Source: Dolomedes plantarius (Eukaryota > Arthropoda > Arachnida > Araneae > Dolomedidae). From it: a stretch of DNA of 64,000 bases. The DNA lies in assembly GCA_907164885.2 (NCBI GenBank), contig OU015491.1, positions 114,775,580 through 114,839,579 of the forward strand, written 5' to 3'. Below, one piece after another: positions 1 through 16,082 of this stretch; position 1 is the first letter of the stretch, and each line of letters opens with the position of its first letter. The position numbers and the translations under genes were made by a program. The notes beneath the pieces were generated by a model that saw only the letters and a program-made list of their open reading frames with translations, ran no database searches and had not been told where the DNA came from.

Positions 1-2290
<2,290 letters not shown>

Positions 2291-2384
2291 ATGGCTATAG
2301 TATTTGTAAACTTTAGATAAATGATATACATATATATATATGTGCATGTGTGTGTATACGTGTAAAGCGCCATTGAATACCTAA

Positions 2385-2625
2385 GTGTCTAAGCCCGATA
2401 TGAGCACGTTAAATCCGTTGACCGGAAAGTCCCTCTATGAATCCAGAAAGGGTGGGAGAGGTATGGAGCCTCCCAGAGGTCACACCTTAGGGGTACTCAG
2501 CCAAAATTGAACTGGAACCTAGCTAAACCAGTCTCTAACCTTCTTGGTGCCATTATAAACAGGAGTCGCACCCTTCAGCCCGATAGTCTGTATGGACCTG
2601 GTTTGAAATACTCCTACAAAGGGGA
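2385..2625 (+). mobile_element. SINE-like dispersed repeat, family B
   Basis: The block from about 2395 (CGATATGAGCACGTTAAATC, then GACCGGAAAGTC) matches the reverse complement of two other blocks in the window, near 16083-16345 and 24938-25243. The shared order is the GTTAAATC segment, an AAAGTCC segment and a GAGAGG..GGAAGAAGGTA-type segment. The head seen in the 25-kb copy is missing or degraded here, where the sequence borders a short TA/TG-rich run. The family is inferred to be tRNA-derived from the better copy. Confidence 0.5.
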
Positions 2626-2639
2626 TATTAAATCAAAAA

Positions 2640-4129
2640 CAACAATAAAAATTTAAAACCGTCAAAGAAAACATATAAATTCTTTTAACAGTGCTCCTGC
2701 AGTAATATTGTACAGGAAATACTGAAAATATATCTTTTTGTTTAAATTTGTCCTCATCCATATTTAGGCTTTCCGTTTTATCGCCTTTTAAAATTGATTG
2801 TGGATATTGCTGCATTTTCCTCTCATCGTTAGATGTAAACTTAATTTCATTATTTCTCTTCGTCATACATTAGTATAACAAAGCTTGTAACAACATAGTA
2901 AAACAATTGATTTTCCCAATTTTTTTAACTACACATACATACATGTATAAATAAAAAATGGGAAAACGAAATTGATGTTGTGAAAGATGTTGAAAACGAA
3001 TGCCGGAATCATGAAACAAAACAGCCAAAAATTACAATTATGCTTCCTGCTTTTACCATTTATTTCGCGTAATGAATTCACTGTGATTCAAATGAACTGA
3101 GAAAAAGTAAAATTCCTTGAAAAAATAAAAAAATAAATATCTAGGATGCTGTTATGGAAATAAACCATCTTGCAAGAAATTGGAATCAAGAGATCTCATT
3201 AATTTTTCTTTATTTCCTGTTCAAATGTTGGACTTGGGCATCTGTAAAAAAAACATACACTATTCATTAGTCATGGAGATGGATAATGCAACATCATTAG
3301 TTTGTAGTAAACAAAATGTGTTTTAGCGCAGTCCATTTAATGTATGCGTTTCGTATAAATTCGTTTCTATTACACTTTTTTAAATAACATTCTAAACCAT
3401 ATCATTTATTACTTGCACAGATCCACAGACTCCCTTTTTTTTGTATATTGAATACGTCATCAATAAAATGGAATTTTATAAATCAAAACTAGTTAATAGG
3501 AAACGCATAAAAACGGTATGGAGGTAGTAAAATTTCAAGTAACTAAACCATAGAAAGATAGTTATATATTGTTTCCAGATTCTAGTTGATGGGAATTTAT
3601 TTGCTTTTAAAGTTGTTTCTAGCGTATGAAAGTTGAAGCTATTAAACTTATATGAACAAAAAGAGTAAAGATGTGCAAATCTAGCTGGTTTGTAGGAAAA
3701 TATAAAAAACATAAGGTGGAAATATGAAAGTATTGATGAATATTATTTTAGATAGATAAGAAATGGTTTGTCCTAGAACGGCTTAAGAGTTTGTAAAGCT
3801 GTATTATGAGTCAAAGAATAATATATATCATTATTTTCTGTTACGTGATATTAGTTTTCTACGGTTTAAATCGATATTCTAGAAATGCGTAAACGAAAAT
3901 TATGTTTAAATAAATCTCTTTATCTTTCAGAAACTTTTTTTTTAAATTTAGAAACAGTTAAAACAATGTTATTATCTAAGATGAACAATTCTCCAAACTA
4001 AATGATTTTTAGACTCGAATAGTGATATTATTTTTCAATATAACTTTAATTTTTTTTCTTCGATTTATAGAACAGATGAAATTTTTTTTTGTCCATTATC
4101 TTTTTTTGGTATTCATACTGTGAAGGAAC
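2640..4129. other. AT-rich stretch, no gene seen
   Basis: No conserved coding segment, RNA gene or element end recognised. Confidence 0.5.
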
Positions 4130-4419
4130 TAAGGTAAGTTGGGGTAACGGGGACATACACTTTCAACCTTTTTTATTTATTATACTTTTAACACATTAAA
4201 ATTATACTAACATGTATAATTTTGAAAATCTTTGTACTACATGCATTTTAGTAAGTCTTAGGGAGTCTGTTTAAGCTATGATATCCAAATGTTTAAGCTA
4301 TGATCTCCGTTATCCAAAAATGATCTGAGAGTCATGGTTTTGTGATATCTAAAGCGTCGATAGGTAATATCGTCAACAAGAAAGGTAAAAACGTCAAATT
4401 GGAGCCTCAAGTGGGACAA

Positions 4420-5379
4420 AAATTCCAAACAAGTATCCAAGGAAAAAACGGACATCTTCGACTATTGCAAAGGTACGTTGTTTAATGTTAAAAGGAAATC
4501 CCCCTAGTCAAAGGACAGTTGCAAAGTCATCAAAATGCTCGGTGTCCACTGAAAACAAAATGATAAAACTTGATTTAAATCTTAAGAAAGCGAAAAAAAA
4601 CGCAATGTGCATCGGCTTCTTCCAAATCCTATCGCTGAACGCAGGACACGCTGCAGAATTCTATATGAGAAACACTTATCCAAAGAAAAATGGAAAACAA
4701 TTGTCACAATAGATGAATCATGGGTGTATTTAAATGATTGCTACAAAAAAAGGGCCATTTATTATCATAAAAGGGGAGAAAAAAATTTAAGTACATGGTT
4801 CAAAGAATCGAAAGTGTGAACAGCCTATGTATTATATATAAATATTGTATAATAAGTTTTTCTAAGGGATTCATGATTGTTGCTGGTTTTTCTTATAATG
4901 GCAAGTAAAAAATAAAGAGAGGGGAAAAAAACGTCAAGATTAACTTCAAATACTATCAGGAACATATTTTATCGCCAATTTTTCTGAATGAAATACCATC
5001 GCTTTACCCACAGTTCCATCAATCTGTGAGACTCCATCAGGTCAAAGGTAGCAGTCACACATCAAAATCCACTGTAAATTTCCTAAAAGAAATGGAACAA
5101 AAAACTGGTATCAAGGCCATACCCTTCACTGATATCCCTACTAAATCTCCCGATGTATCACCTATGGATTTTTGTGCTTTCGGACTTTTAAAATCTGCAT
5201 TATCCAAACGTCGTCCCAAAACCCTTACAGGACTCTGGAAAGCTGTTCAGGAGGAATGGGATAGAATACCTCTTCTGACACTTCAAAAGGCATTATTATC
5301 CTGGAAATTGCGGTGTCGAAAGATAATTCAGAATAAGGGATGTCAAATAGAACATTTAAAACACAAAAACTTTATGTAA
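4420..5379 (+). pseudogene. DD41D Tc1/mariner transposase, broken
   Basis: The normal product cuts and pastes the element at TA sites. Similarity runs in three pieces: an N-terminal helix-turn-helix part (about 4420-4600, with PPSQRTVAK), the first catalytic block (4607-4818, TIDESWVYL) and the C-terminal block (5026-5379, with KSPDVSPMDFCAFGLLKSAL). The pieces are in different frames and separated by stops. The second catalytic Asp, expected after His-Gln in the HQD motif, is Val here (HQVKGSSH), so catalysis would be lost even with the frame intact. From that Val to the Asp of SPMDF there are 41 residues, the basis for the DD41D call. The region 4820-5025 still encodes recognisable transposase segments in broken frame. 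Confidence 0.8.
4814..4851. repeat. 38-bp direct repeat, copy 1
   Basis: Identical to 5417-5454 inside the same DD41D element, starting GTGTGAACAGCC. This copy lies inside the transposase region and supplies the stop that ends the middle block. Confidence 0.9.
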
Positions 5380-5416
5380 TTTAGTTTTGTGAATACGATA
5401 TACATTGTCTAAAAAT

Positions 5417-5454
5417 GTGTGAACAGCCTATGTATTATATATAAATATTGTATA
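5417..5454. repeat. 38-bp direct repeat, copy 2
   Basis: Identical to 4814-4851, 603 bp downstream. This copy lies in the 3' untranslated part of the element, its more likely original place. Confidence 0.9.
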
Positions 5455-6119
5455 TATTTTTAAATACAGGTGGGCTCAGATCCCCTGATAAATGGGGTAA
5501 GTGGACTACCCAACATAATTTCTCATCAGAAGCAACAGAATCTGTGACTCAGTAACTGGATTCAATGCTTCTATATCAAGAAAAGAAAAAAAAATTCAAC
5601 CCCCATTAAAAAATAATTTTTAAAAGTAATTACCAATCTAGTAAGATATATTTTTGCGAACACCGGGAAAAAAAGAACACACAGAGTGGAACTCCCACCT
5701 AATATGTAAAGGAAAAATCTGAGAGGCGATGGCCCAGTTTCCCCACGGACACTGTTACACCAACTTACCTTATTAAAATTTAATTTAGTTGAAAAATGTG
5801 ATTGATGCATTTGTACGTTTTGCAAAAAATTAATACATGGTGCATTGGCACCCTTCTGTTGAGAGTTCGACATTTGAATTACGAATAATGTTTCACTGTC
5901 AATAACCCAATCAGGACGACTTGTTGTCTTTTCCTCAGAGTTACAAATTCGGGCCGGCATACTTCTGGGGACGCTTGTTGATCCTTTTTTATATCTTTGG
6001 GAAATTTATCCATGATTTTTCAAAATTACCCGCATATAAGATTGCGTTTAGCCTCCTCTTTTTCAGGTACATATTTCGTATTTCTAAAATGACCTATTTC
6101 GCAGTCGTTACGGTATATT

Positions 6120-6379
6120 TCGATACGAAGGCCTTAATTCAATAATGGTCCAACTCCACTTTAAAAAAAATGGATTTAGCTTCACTTTTATGTTCTTTCA
6201 AGTCATTTCTATCTTATATTTAAACTGGTACACCTCCAGCTTATTTCGGCTGCCAACAGAGGACATTACAAATCAGACTTCATCAGTCATTTCTCAGCAC
6301 TCATCAGATTTTAAGGCTATGTACCTCAAAATGAACAAGAATGGAGTTGGACCACTATTCAAATAAGGCCTTCATATAA
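6120..6379. mobile_element. MITE with 11-bp flanking duplication
   Basis: Inverted arms of 32 bp lie at 6127-6158 and 6342-6373 (GAAGGCCTTA..GGTCCAACTCCA, about three mismatches). They are enclosed by an identical 11-bp direct repeat, TACGGTATATT, at 6109-6119 and 6380-6390. The element is 260 bp with no plausible product. Target duplications of 9-11 bp are typical of Mutator-like elements, so a MULE-derived MITE is the leading guess. The short open frame across it is not conserved-looking. Confidence 0.7.
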
Positions 6380-6395
6380 TACGGTATATTGTGCT

Positions 6396-8342
6396 AAAAT
6401 TACCTTAAAATACTTTTTTTATGAATATCTCAAAAGAAATCACATGATTCACATGACTATCACATTAAACATATACGTTGTTTAGCTAAATATTGTTATC
6501 CAATATAAGGTTAGTGTCAACATTTTTCGAAATATTTTAATTGTGGACATTAGGGTTCAAAGAATTTTCATATTCATTTTGAAAGAAATAGTTCTCTCTC
6601 TCTCTCCCTCTCTGCATCGAGAAAATATTGAAATATTGACTCGGGCGTGTTGAGGAATTTTCCGAGAAACGTCACACCATTATAGGATTCCGTATTAAAT
6701 ATATTTTATTGATTTATCATCATTCAAATGATTTTCTAACAAATTTCCCGAAAGAATTTGAGGTATTATCCTTTTATGGTCGTTGAACTTAGATCGGTTA
6801 GGAAAGTGATTTATCAATACATTTCGGATTCCCATTTTATTTATTTATTTTTTTCGTGTAGAAAATTATATAGTCGAAGGACACTTTAGGGACTTTTAAA
6901 AGTATGAATTTAAAGATATAACATCAAGTTTGCTTTCGTGAAATAAGCATTACATTATTTTTCCCTTTATTTGTAACATATTTTCTTAAATGCGTAAATG
7001 GTATGAATGAAATATTGGACGAACTTGTAACTAAATATTTGATTTTATATAAAAGTATGCATGTCTGAAACCAATACTCTTTCGCAACTTTACATTTAAT
7101 TTTTTATAAATTACCTGAAGTATATGAAAGGTAGTTTCGTACATTTTGTTTCTCTGGAAGAAAATTAAGTATTATAGAATTTCGCGATTTACAATGACAT
7201 ATTCACGGTATGATTCTGTTATAACGAAACTTTTTCTTTTGTGCTAGGAGAAATATTTCTATCTTCATAATAAAACTTAACATAATTATTTTTTAAAAAG
7301 GATTCTTTTTACGAATTTTAAAATTTATATAAATTATAAGTATTTTTGTTATAACAATAGCTATTTACTGACATGATAGCAAGCAAACTGAAAAGAAAAC
7401 TCTGTTATATATGTGTATAATAAATGATTGCAGTCTGTTAACTGCTCAGAAATTCCAAAAATTGCCCGTATAGACGAGAGAGAACAGATCTCTGTATAAC
7501 CAAATTTCTGAGAGATTTATTTTATTGGCTCCAAAGCGTCGCTACTATAGTTAAAAAACTATAAAATTTTACCCTTATTTAAAATGAGTAAAAAGTGTGA
7601 TTTTCTATAGAAATCAAACGTTTTACATAAATTCATTATTTATTGTTACGGATTATTCTTAGATAATTTCAAGGGTATTTTTTATGCCTTGATATTCGTC
7701 GATTATCATCTCTAGATTTGATGGAGTAATCTGTGTCATGATTTGACCCAGGTGGGCAATCCCACTTCTCTTCTCCAGTGTATTCGTTAGGTTTACGAGA
7801 CGGAGAAAAGCGAAAGTGATAACCTATAAGGCGTTATTAGACACCCAATTAATTTGAAAGTTACTTCATTCTAAAATAGGAGAACCTTGTTGTCTTTCTT
7901 AAAACGGTATACAGAAATGTGCCTTAATGACAGTTGTGGTACGAGGAATACATAACTGACTAATGATTAGTAATCTTGAATGGGAAAATAGAAAGAACAG
8001 ATCTGATAAACCAGTCAGTCTAGTCTTTCAGGATGGCAGGAAAAAGGTCATATTTTATGTAATGTGTAATTATGTAATTTAATATATATAATGATCGGTG
8101 TTGATGGCTCTAAGTGTTCGACATAAAAAAAACTGAGTGATAAGAATTAATTTGTAGATTTTTTTTTACTTCTCCACTATTTTTAATCTTATTTATATCG
8201 CATAGATAGTTATTGTCAATTGCAATAAATAGTCTCGAGATACAAAACGCTTTAAAAAGAAGAGAAAATAATCAGGTAGTCTCTTCCAACAAAACTACCG
8301 CGAGTTACTAACGTAATATTACTTATCGTTGCTTACTTATTT

Positions 8343-8343
<1 letters not shown>
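6396..8343. other. AT-rich stretch, no gene seen
   Basis: There is a short CT-rich run near 6593-6613 and otherwise no recognisable feature. A slightly GC-richer patch near 7738-7830 has no identifiable match in the window. Confidence 0.5.

Positions 8344-8413
<70 letters not shown>
8344..8413. repeat. (TA)n-(TG)n compound microsatellite
   Basis: About 33 bp of TA followed directly by about 36 bp of TG. Confidence 0.95.
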
Positions 8414-9770
<1,357 letters not shown>

Positions 9771-9772
9771 AG

Positions 9773-10958
9773 TGTAATAGGTGTAGGTTTACACAATGTA
9801 TGCTAAGCAAACCAGATATGTTTGGAATTATGTTCTGGTTGCCTGCAGATGTTGACTGAAAATATCTGATAAATGGATTCCCGTATCTTGGAAAAGATAA
9901 CCAAAGTCCATCCAACGTTTCTCTTTCTGAACATGTAGTGCTGCTATTAATAAGTCCATATGAGAACAAAGGTAGAAATGTCACTACGGACAAGCTTTTC
10001 ACAACACTGAAACTTGCAGAGGCATGGAAATCCAAAAACACCAGCCTTGTAGGAACTGTAAAACGCTCAAAAAGAGAAATAGCAGTCTCTGTAAAAATGT
10101 CAAAATCCACATTGCATTCGAATACGGTACTGACCCATAAAGACATGAGTCTAACTGTTTATCAAGGTAATGATTCACAATTACAGCGTCCCAATCTAAG
10201 TGCTTATCCACCTTGACAAACTGTCGACCAGTCGCTACGTAGCAATACGCAGCGAATACGCAGCAATATGCAGCAATAGCAATACGCACCTGAATACGCA
10301 GCCGAGGGTTAATTTCCCAAGTTCGGTGACAATTTCAATTGTTGTAGTGTCCGAGGTGCCGGATATAGAGTACAGATCTGCAATCCCCTCAAGGCACCTC
10401 AAGCCCCTTGTTTATCAAGGTAAAAAAGATGAAAACATTTTGTTGCTAAGTAGTCTCCGTCCAACCGTAGAAATTGCAGATAACCCCAAAAAACTATCAG
10501 ATACAATCGTTTCTACAACACACCTAATTACGGTGTGGACGTGATTGACCAAATGGCTTGGAGATATACAGTCAAGTCTGCTTCCCGTAGGTGGGCGGTG
10601 CAGGTTTTTTGTAATATTTTGGAACTTGCTGCAATCAATGCCTGGGTTTTATATAAAGCTGTAACTGGAAAATCTATTAGTAGACGGTAATTCATTCAAA
10701 ACTAGGTTGAAGAATTGGGAGAAAAGTTTGTTCTCTTCCGACAAAAAAAAAGTGGCAAAATAGAGTGTGAAGCAACCAATGAAAACGACGGACAACCACA
10801 AATTGAGCGTAAACGAGTCCGATGCAACAGTTCGAAATGTTAAAATAAAACTATAGATATCTGTTCAAAATGTAATTATCTGTTCAAAATGTAAAGCACC
10901 CATTTGTGGAAAATCTACAAAACTTATTACTCAGTTTTGTGCACAATGCATACAGTAA
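9773..10958 (+). pseudogene. piggyBac transposase (family 1, copy A), broken
   Basis: The normal product excises and inserts the element at TTAA. The fragment starts within the catalytic domain (CRFTQCMLSKPDMFGIMFWL) and contains the second acidic block as GRNVTTDKLFTTLKLAEAW (about 9970). After an inserted segment it continues with VYQGKKDEN-type sequence, the third catalytic Asp in GVDVIDQM (about 10540), and a degenerate C-terminal Cys-rich end (ICSKC). Stops and frameshifts interrupt it, for example after PADVD, in ISRR and in the Cys-rich region. It retains the core that copy B (57-59 kb) has lost, so the two copies complement each other in what they preserve. Confidence 0.8.
10156..10423. 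mobile_element. small insertion in piggyBac, 15-bp target duplication
   Basis: The 15-bp sequence TGTTTATCAAGGTAA occurs at 10156-10170 and 10409-10423, and the 238 bp between have no counterpart in copy B. The transposase reads correctly across the site if one repeat and the insert are ignored. A 15-bp duplication fits LINE-type retroposition, so the insert is probably a SINE or short retroposon. It contains a cluster of AATACGCAGC repeats (about 10245-10305). Confidence 0.75.
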
Positions 10959-11938
10959 ATTCAATTTTATAATCTGTAAAATTAGCAAGTAACTAATAAA
11001 ATTTTAAATTTTAAATTTTTTGAAATTATGTCTAAACTTATTGATAAGAGATTGTATCGTTTTTCCATGGAAATTAGGAAATTTATGTTAAATTTTGTGA
11101 AAGAGACATGTTATTATACTAAAGGATATAAAATTTTAAATAATACGATTTTGTAAATATTAAGTTAATTTCTCTTGATTTATATAAATTATTTAATCTA
11201 AATTCTGAGAAATATTGATTATTATTTAAAAAATAAAGTGTTTTAGTTAACTTAATTAAGTGCTTGTGCATATTTTTATAGATGGAAAGTCCCGCGGTTC
11301 TAGTGTTAAACACCCTGTATATTCAAGATTTTCTTGAAGACCATTCGTAGATGATAAACAAGAAAAACAATATGCCTCGAGGAATTTTTCTATAACTTCA
11401 TTTGTAAGTAAATTATGATAGCTTAAGGCCATAATGGGTATTGTGGAACATAACTATGCTTCTTAGTAGATCATAGAGTGTCATAATTTTATAAAAAAAA
11501 TCAGTCATCATTCTTGACCCTTTTTAAACGAATAAGCCACCTTTAATTGAAATACCCTGAACTCTTTATCTGAAACCTCAGATGGCGCTTATATTTCTCT
11601 ATGTTTTCTTTAATTTAGGGCAGGGGATAGAATAAACTTTAACGCTTTATCTTAGCAGCAGCTTATTATTCCTTTTTGTTATTGCTTCCATTCTCTTCCG
11701 TGAATGAAGATTCTGTCCGTAATGAAAATAAATGAATATGTAATAATGCAGGTGAGCCTCCCACTTAAGTTATTATTGAGATCGTAATGGGTTGATGGAT
11801 ACAAATGGTCCTTTCACTACGAACAAGAACTCGACTCTCCTCGGGTTTTAACGCAGTTTTCCCAACGGATAAAGTAATAGGTTTTTTTGGCACTTAGTAT
11901 TTGTTAACTGCGCAATATATTTTTTTATAGTAATAGGA

Positions 11939-12078
11939 GATATCAGTTGAGAAGATATCCAGATTAATTGGTAACGATAATTTTTTTATGCGTCAGAAGA
12001 TTCTCGATATGTATTCATACATCTATAAAATATTAAATGGGGTATTTTTCAGTAAGATGTATAGTTTAGAATTTTAGT

Positions 12079-12115
<37 letters not shown>

Positions 12116-12245
12116 CTAAAATCCTATACTATGCATATTACTGAAAAATAACCCACTTAATATTTTATGGATGTATGAATACATATCGAAAATCTTCTTA
12201 TGTATAAAAAAATACCGTTACCAATTAATCTGGATATCTTCTCAA

Positions 12246-12251
<6 letters not shown>
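11939..12251. mobile_element. foldback element with ~140-bp arms
   Basis: The left arm (about 11939-12077) and right arm (about 12115-12251) are inverted copies at roughly 85-90% by eye. The segment GATATCAGTTGAGAAGATAT at the left end reappears reverse-complemented at the right end, and the match continues almost to the centre. The loop is a short (TA)n run (12085-12115). The right arm runs straight into a second (TA)n array. There is no coding capacity. It is probably a palindromic MITE. Any transcript would form a long hairpin. Confidence 0.8.

Positions 12252-12316
<65 letters not shown>
12249..12316. repeat. (TA)n microsatellite
   Basis: About 68 bp of TA directly at the right edge of the foldback element. 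Confidence 0.95.
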
Positions 12317-12321
<5 letters not shown>

Positions 12322-13854
12322 TTTATTTGATCCTTGCAACATTAAAATGCTAATACATAACTGCGAAATCTTAACAGAAATTACTCTCTGACACGTTAGT
12401 AATTTACATAAATTACTATCACATCCATTTAAATAGCATTGATAAATGACCTGTAGTCCTCAAAATTTAACTATTACAAAATATAGTTAAGACTAATTAT
12501 ATAGTGAGCATTTTGGATATTCTATGGCTTCACAAGCAAAGACTGAAACTGAAAGAAAAGTCTTGGACATATAATTTTTTAATATATGATTTTGGTATAA
12601 CATAATTTATTTATAAGTATATATTTTTTTATTTGAGATATTAATTTTATATGAAATTTCAAAAATCCGCATGTACTTTGTTACTAAGCCGTACATGCTG
12701 CTGGTCTCGTTTTAAGGATCAATTCACATTGCACTTCATCGTTCATCTTGAAAATACTTGTATCTGTCAAGATTTCTGAGAAGATGTATATTCATAAATG
12801 TTATTGGCTGACACTTCCTGATATTTGATATCTGTTGTAAAAGGGATGTGCATAAATAATTGTAAAAGTATGTCGAAATATTCAAGTTTTGTTTGTTTGA
12901 TTTTTTTATTTTTATTAAGAGCCGTTTTCATTTAGATTTTTTTTAATAATTCAAAATAAAGAAGTCTATTTATTATGATTCCAAACCCACATTTTTCTAT
13001 CAATTGATTAAAAGACACCTGCATTTTCACTAAATTATAATTATAAATTAATTTATTCATAAATTAATGAGACATGCTTTCATTATTTGATGTATCACAG
13101 GAAAAAATCGATAGATGATTTGTATTATTTTGTGAACTGGGAAGTGCATTTAATGGTTAGATAAAAATAAATCATGTGTCAAAATTTATAGCAAACATTT
13201 TAGAATATATATATTTTGTAAATTAATATGCTTTTTACATACTAATTACCCTACGTAAATGCTCCAAATACTTAAAAATCAGAGGTAATTTCATTCACAC
13301 TTACTCGATTAAAAATACATGAATTTTTCCTACTTTTATTAAATAGTACTATAATACTTAACACTTTTTTTTAAAACAGGTTCGTATGATGTTTGAAAAG
13401 TGTGTATTGTTTTTGATTTTGCATTACGTTGCCAAAGGCCAGTTCTAAGTTGCCTTTATTTACGTTCTACATAAAATTTATAAGTATTTTAATGTATTTA
13501 GATTACATCCATGATGCCGAAATTTAAATAAGTATTAAACGTAAAGACTTGGAATGCTTATATAATACACTTTGAGTATATATTTACTTTAAAGATTCAA
13601 CTGTTGGGGCTATATATGAATAAACTTTACGGTTGTGAACGCAATGTTATTATTCGATAAAGAAAACATCATTACATAGCAATGTTTCTACTCGTATGTG
13701 CATGATTTAATGATACTAAAATATGTTTAATCAGTGAAATATATCATAGATGCGCATTCAGCCTCTTTACATATCTTATGCTTGCTACATATGTTTATTT
13801 CAAATAAACACACTGATCCTAAATATATGCATTTCTCTTAACATTTATTTCACT
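12317..13854. other. AT-rich stretch, no gene seen
   Basis: No recognisable coding, RNA or element feature. Confidence 0.5.
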
Positions 13855-14960
13855 ATAATTTAAATAACTAATGAGAATAATTATTTAGCATTATACTTAG
13901 ACGTTTCTAGCATCGATATGAAATTTAAAAAAATAATATTCTAAGATTAAAATGCAATTTTAAAAATTATGTAAATATGTTAAGTATTGAATTCAGAATC
14001 TAAAAGTATAAAAAACACAAGGGAAAATCTGCTCTGTTTCCTATTGCAAAATGGAAAAGGTCTCTAAAAAACAAAAAGGCTCTTTATATTCATTTTGAAG
14101 AATATAAATAAGAATTATTGTGGCCCGAAAAAAAATTGTTGATGTTCAATATCACAGCTATTTTCCAAGTACGGTAGTTTCTTATTACAAATAAATTAAA
14201 CTATAAAACATTGGCAATAATCTGAATTGCCAATGAATAGGTATAATAAATCATTATTTATCCACATACATAGACTTTTCTAGCATCAATAATAAATAAA
14301 AAAAATATTTTAATATTTTATGATAAGATTAAAATCCAACTTTAAATTAAGTAAATTTGTTAGGTATTCAATTCAGAATCTAGATTAAAAAAACAACAAG
14401 TGAAAATCTGCTCTCTTCGTGCTGCAAAATTAAAAATGTCTGTTTAAAACAAAACTGTATTCTCATTTTGAAGAATATAAATGAGCATTATTGTGGACGA
14501 AAATATAAACTGGTGTTCCACACCATAACTAGTATTTTCAAAAAACGTTAGTTTCTTATTACAAAGGAAATATACTATATAACATTGGCAATAATTTAAA
14601 TCACTAATGAATAGATATAATAAAATAATTATTTATCTACATAGTTTGAAGTGTCTAGAAATAATAAAAAAATTTGGAAAAAATTAATATATTAAGGTTA
14701 AAATTCAATTATTAAAGTGAGTAAATTAGTTAGGTATTCAATTCAGAATCTAGATGTAGACAAAAACGCAAGTGAAAATCAGCTCTCTTCGTGTTTCAAA
14801 ATGAAAAAAAAAGTCTCAATAAAACTATACGGCTCTTTATACTCATTTTGAAGAATATAAATCAGCATTATTGTGGCCCGAAAAAAATATTGATAATGTT
14901 CAACACCATAGCTATTTTCCATGTACGTTAGTTTCTTATTACAAAGGAAATAAACTATCG
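13855..14960. repeat. degenerate tandem repeat, ~370-380-bp unit, about three copies
   Basis: The anchor AATTCAGAATCTA recurs near 13990, 14371 and 14742. Each anchor is followed in order by a GAAAATCTGCTCT-like segment, TCATTTTGAAGAATATAAAT, ATTATTGTGG, and GTTTCTTATTACAAA. The first unit is partial at the left. The last ends at about 14960, where sequence unrelated to the unit begins. Units are diverged by substitutions and small indels. It may be a small satellite or an ancient local duplication. Confidence 0.8.
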
Positions 14961-15149
14961 CGTGGAATATTTGATGATATCACGTACGCAATTTTAGTGG
15001 AACATTTCCCATGACACCACCTAAGCGGAATGAGGTTAGATATATATTGTTATTTTTTCATTATCTCCGTAATTTGATTTGTTTGCCCTTCCAACACATC
15101 GCATTAGAAAATTATTTGTTACTTATAACTTCAAGATTATAGTAATTGC

Positions 15150-16082
<933 letters not shown>

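Larger units (their letters stand above)
4132..5770 (+). mobile_element. Tc1/mariner DD41D element, complete ends, broken transposase
   Basis: Terminal inverted repeats of about 23 bp begin AGGTAAGTTGG at both ends (4132 onward, and the reverse complement ending at 5770) with a few mismatches. TA dinucleotides at 4130-4131 and 5771-5772 are the target duplication usual for this superfamily. A transposase-like reading frame lies between them on the plus strand. Its catalytic spacing (41 residues between the second and third positions) places it with the DD41D (rosa-type) lineage. At 1639 bp it is longer than a minimal element because of long untranslated ends. An internal 38-bp direct repeat is described separately. 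Confidence 0.85.
9773..11305 (+). mobile_element. piggyBac element family 1, copy A, 5'-truncated
   Basis: The right terminal repeat CCGCGGTTCTAGTG ends at 11305 and is followed by TTAA (11306-11309), the piggyBac target. The 3' non-coding part (about 11119-11280) is nearly identical to the reverse complement of 57340-57500 in copy B. The left end is missing: coding sequence starts abruptly next to mariner remains. The copy carries a separate insertion at 10171-10423. Confidence 0.8.
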
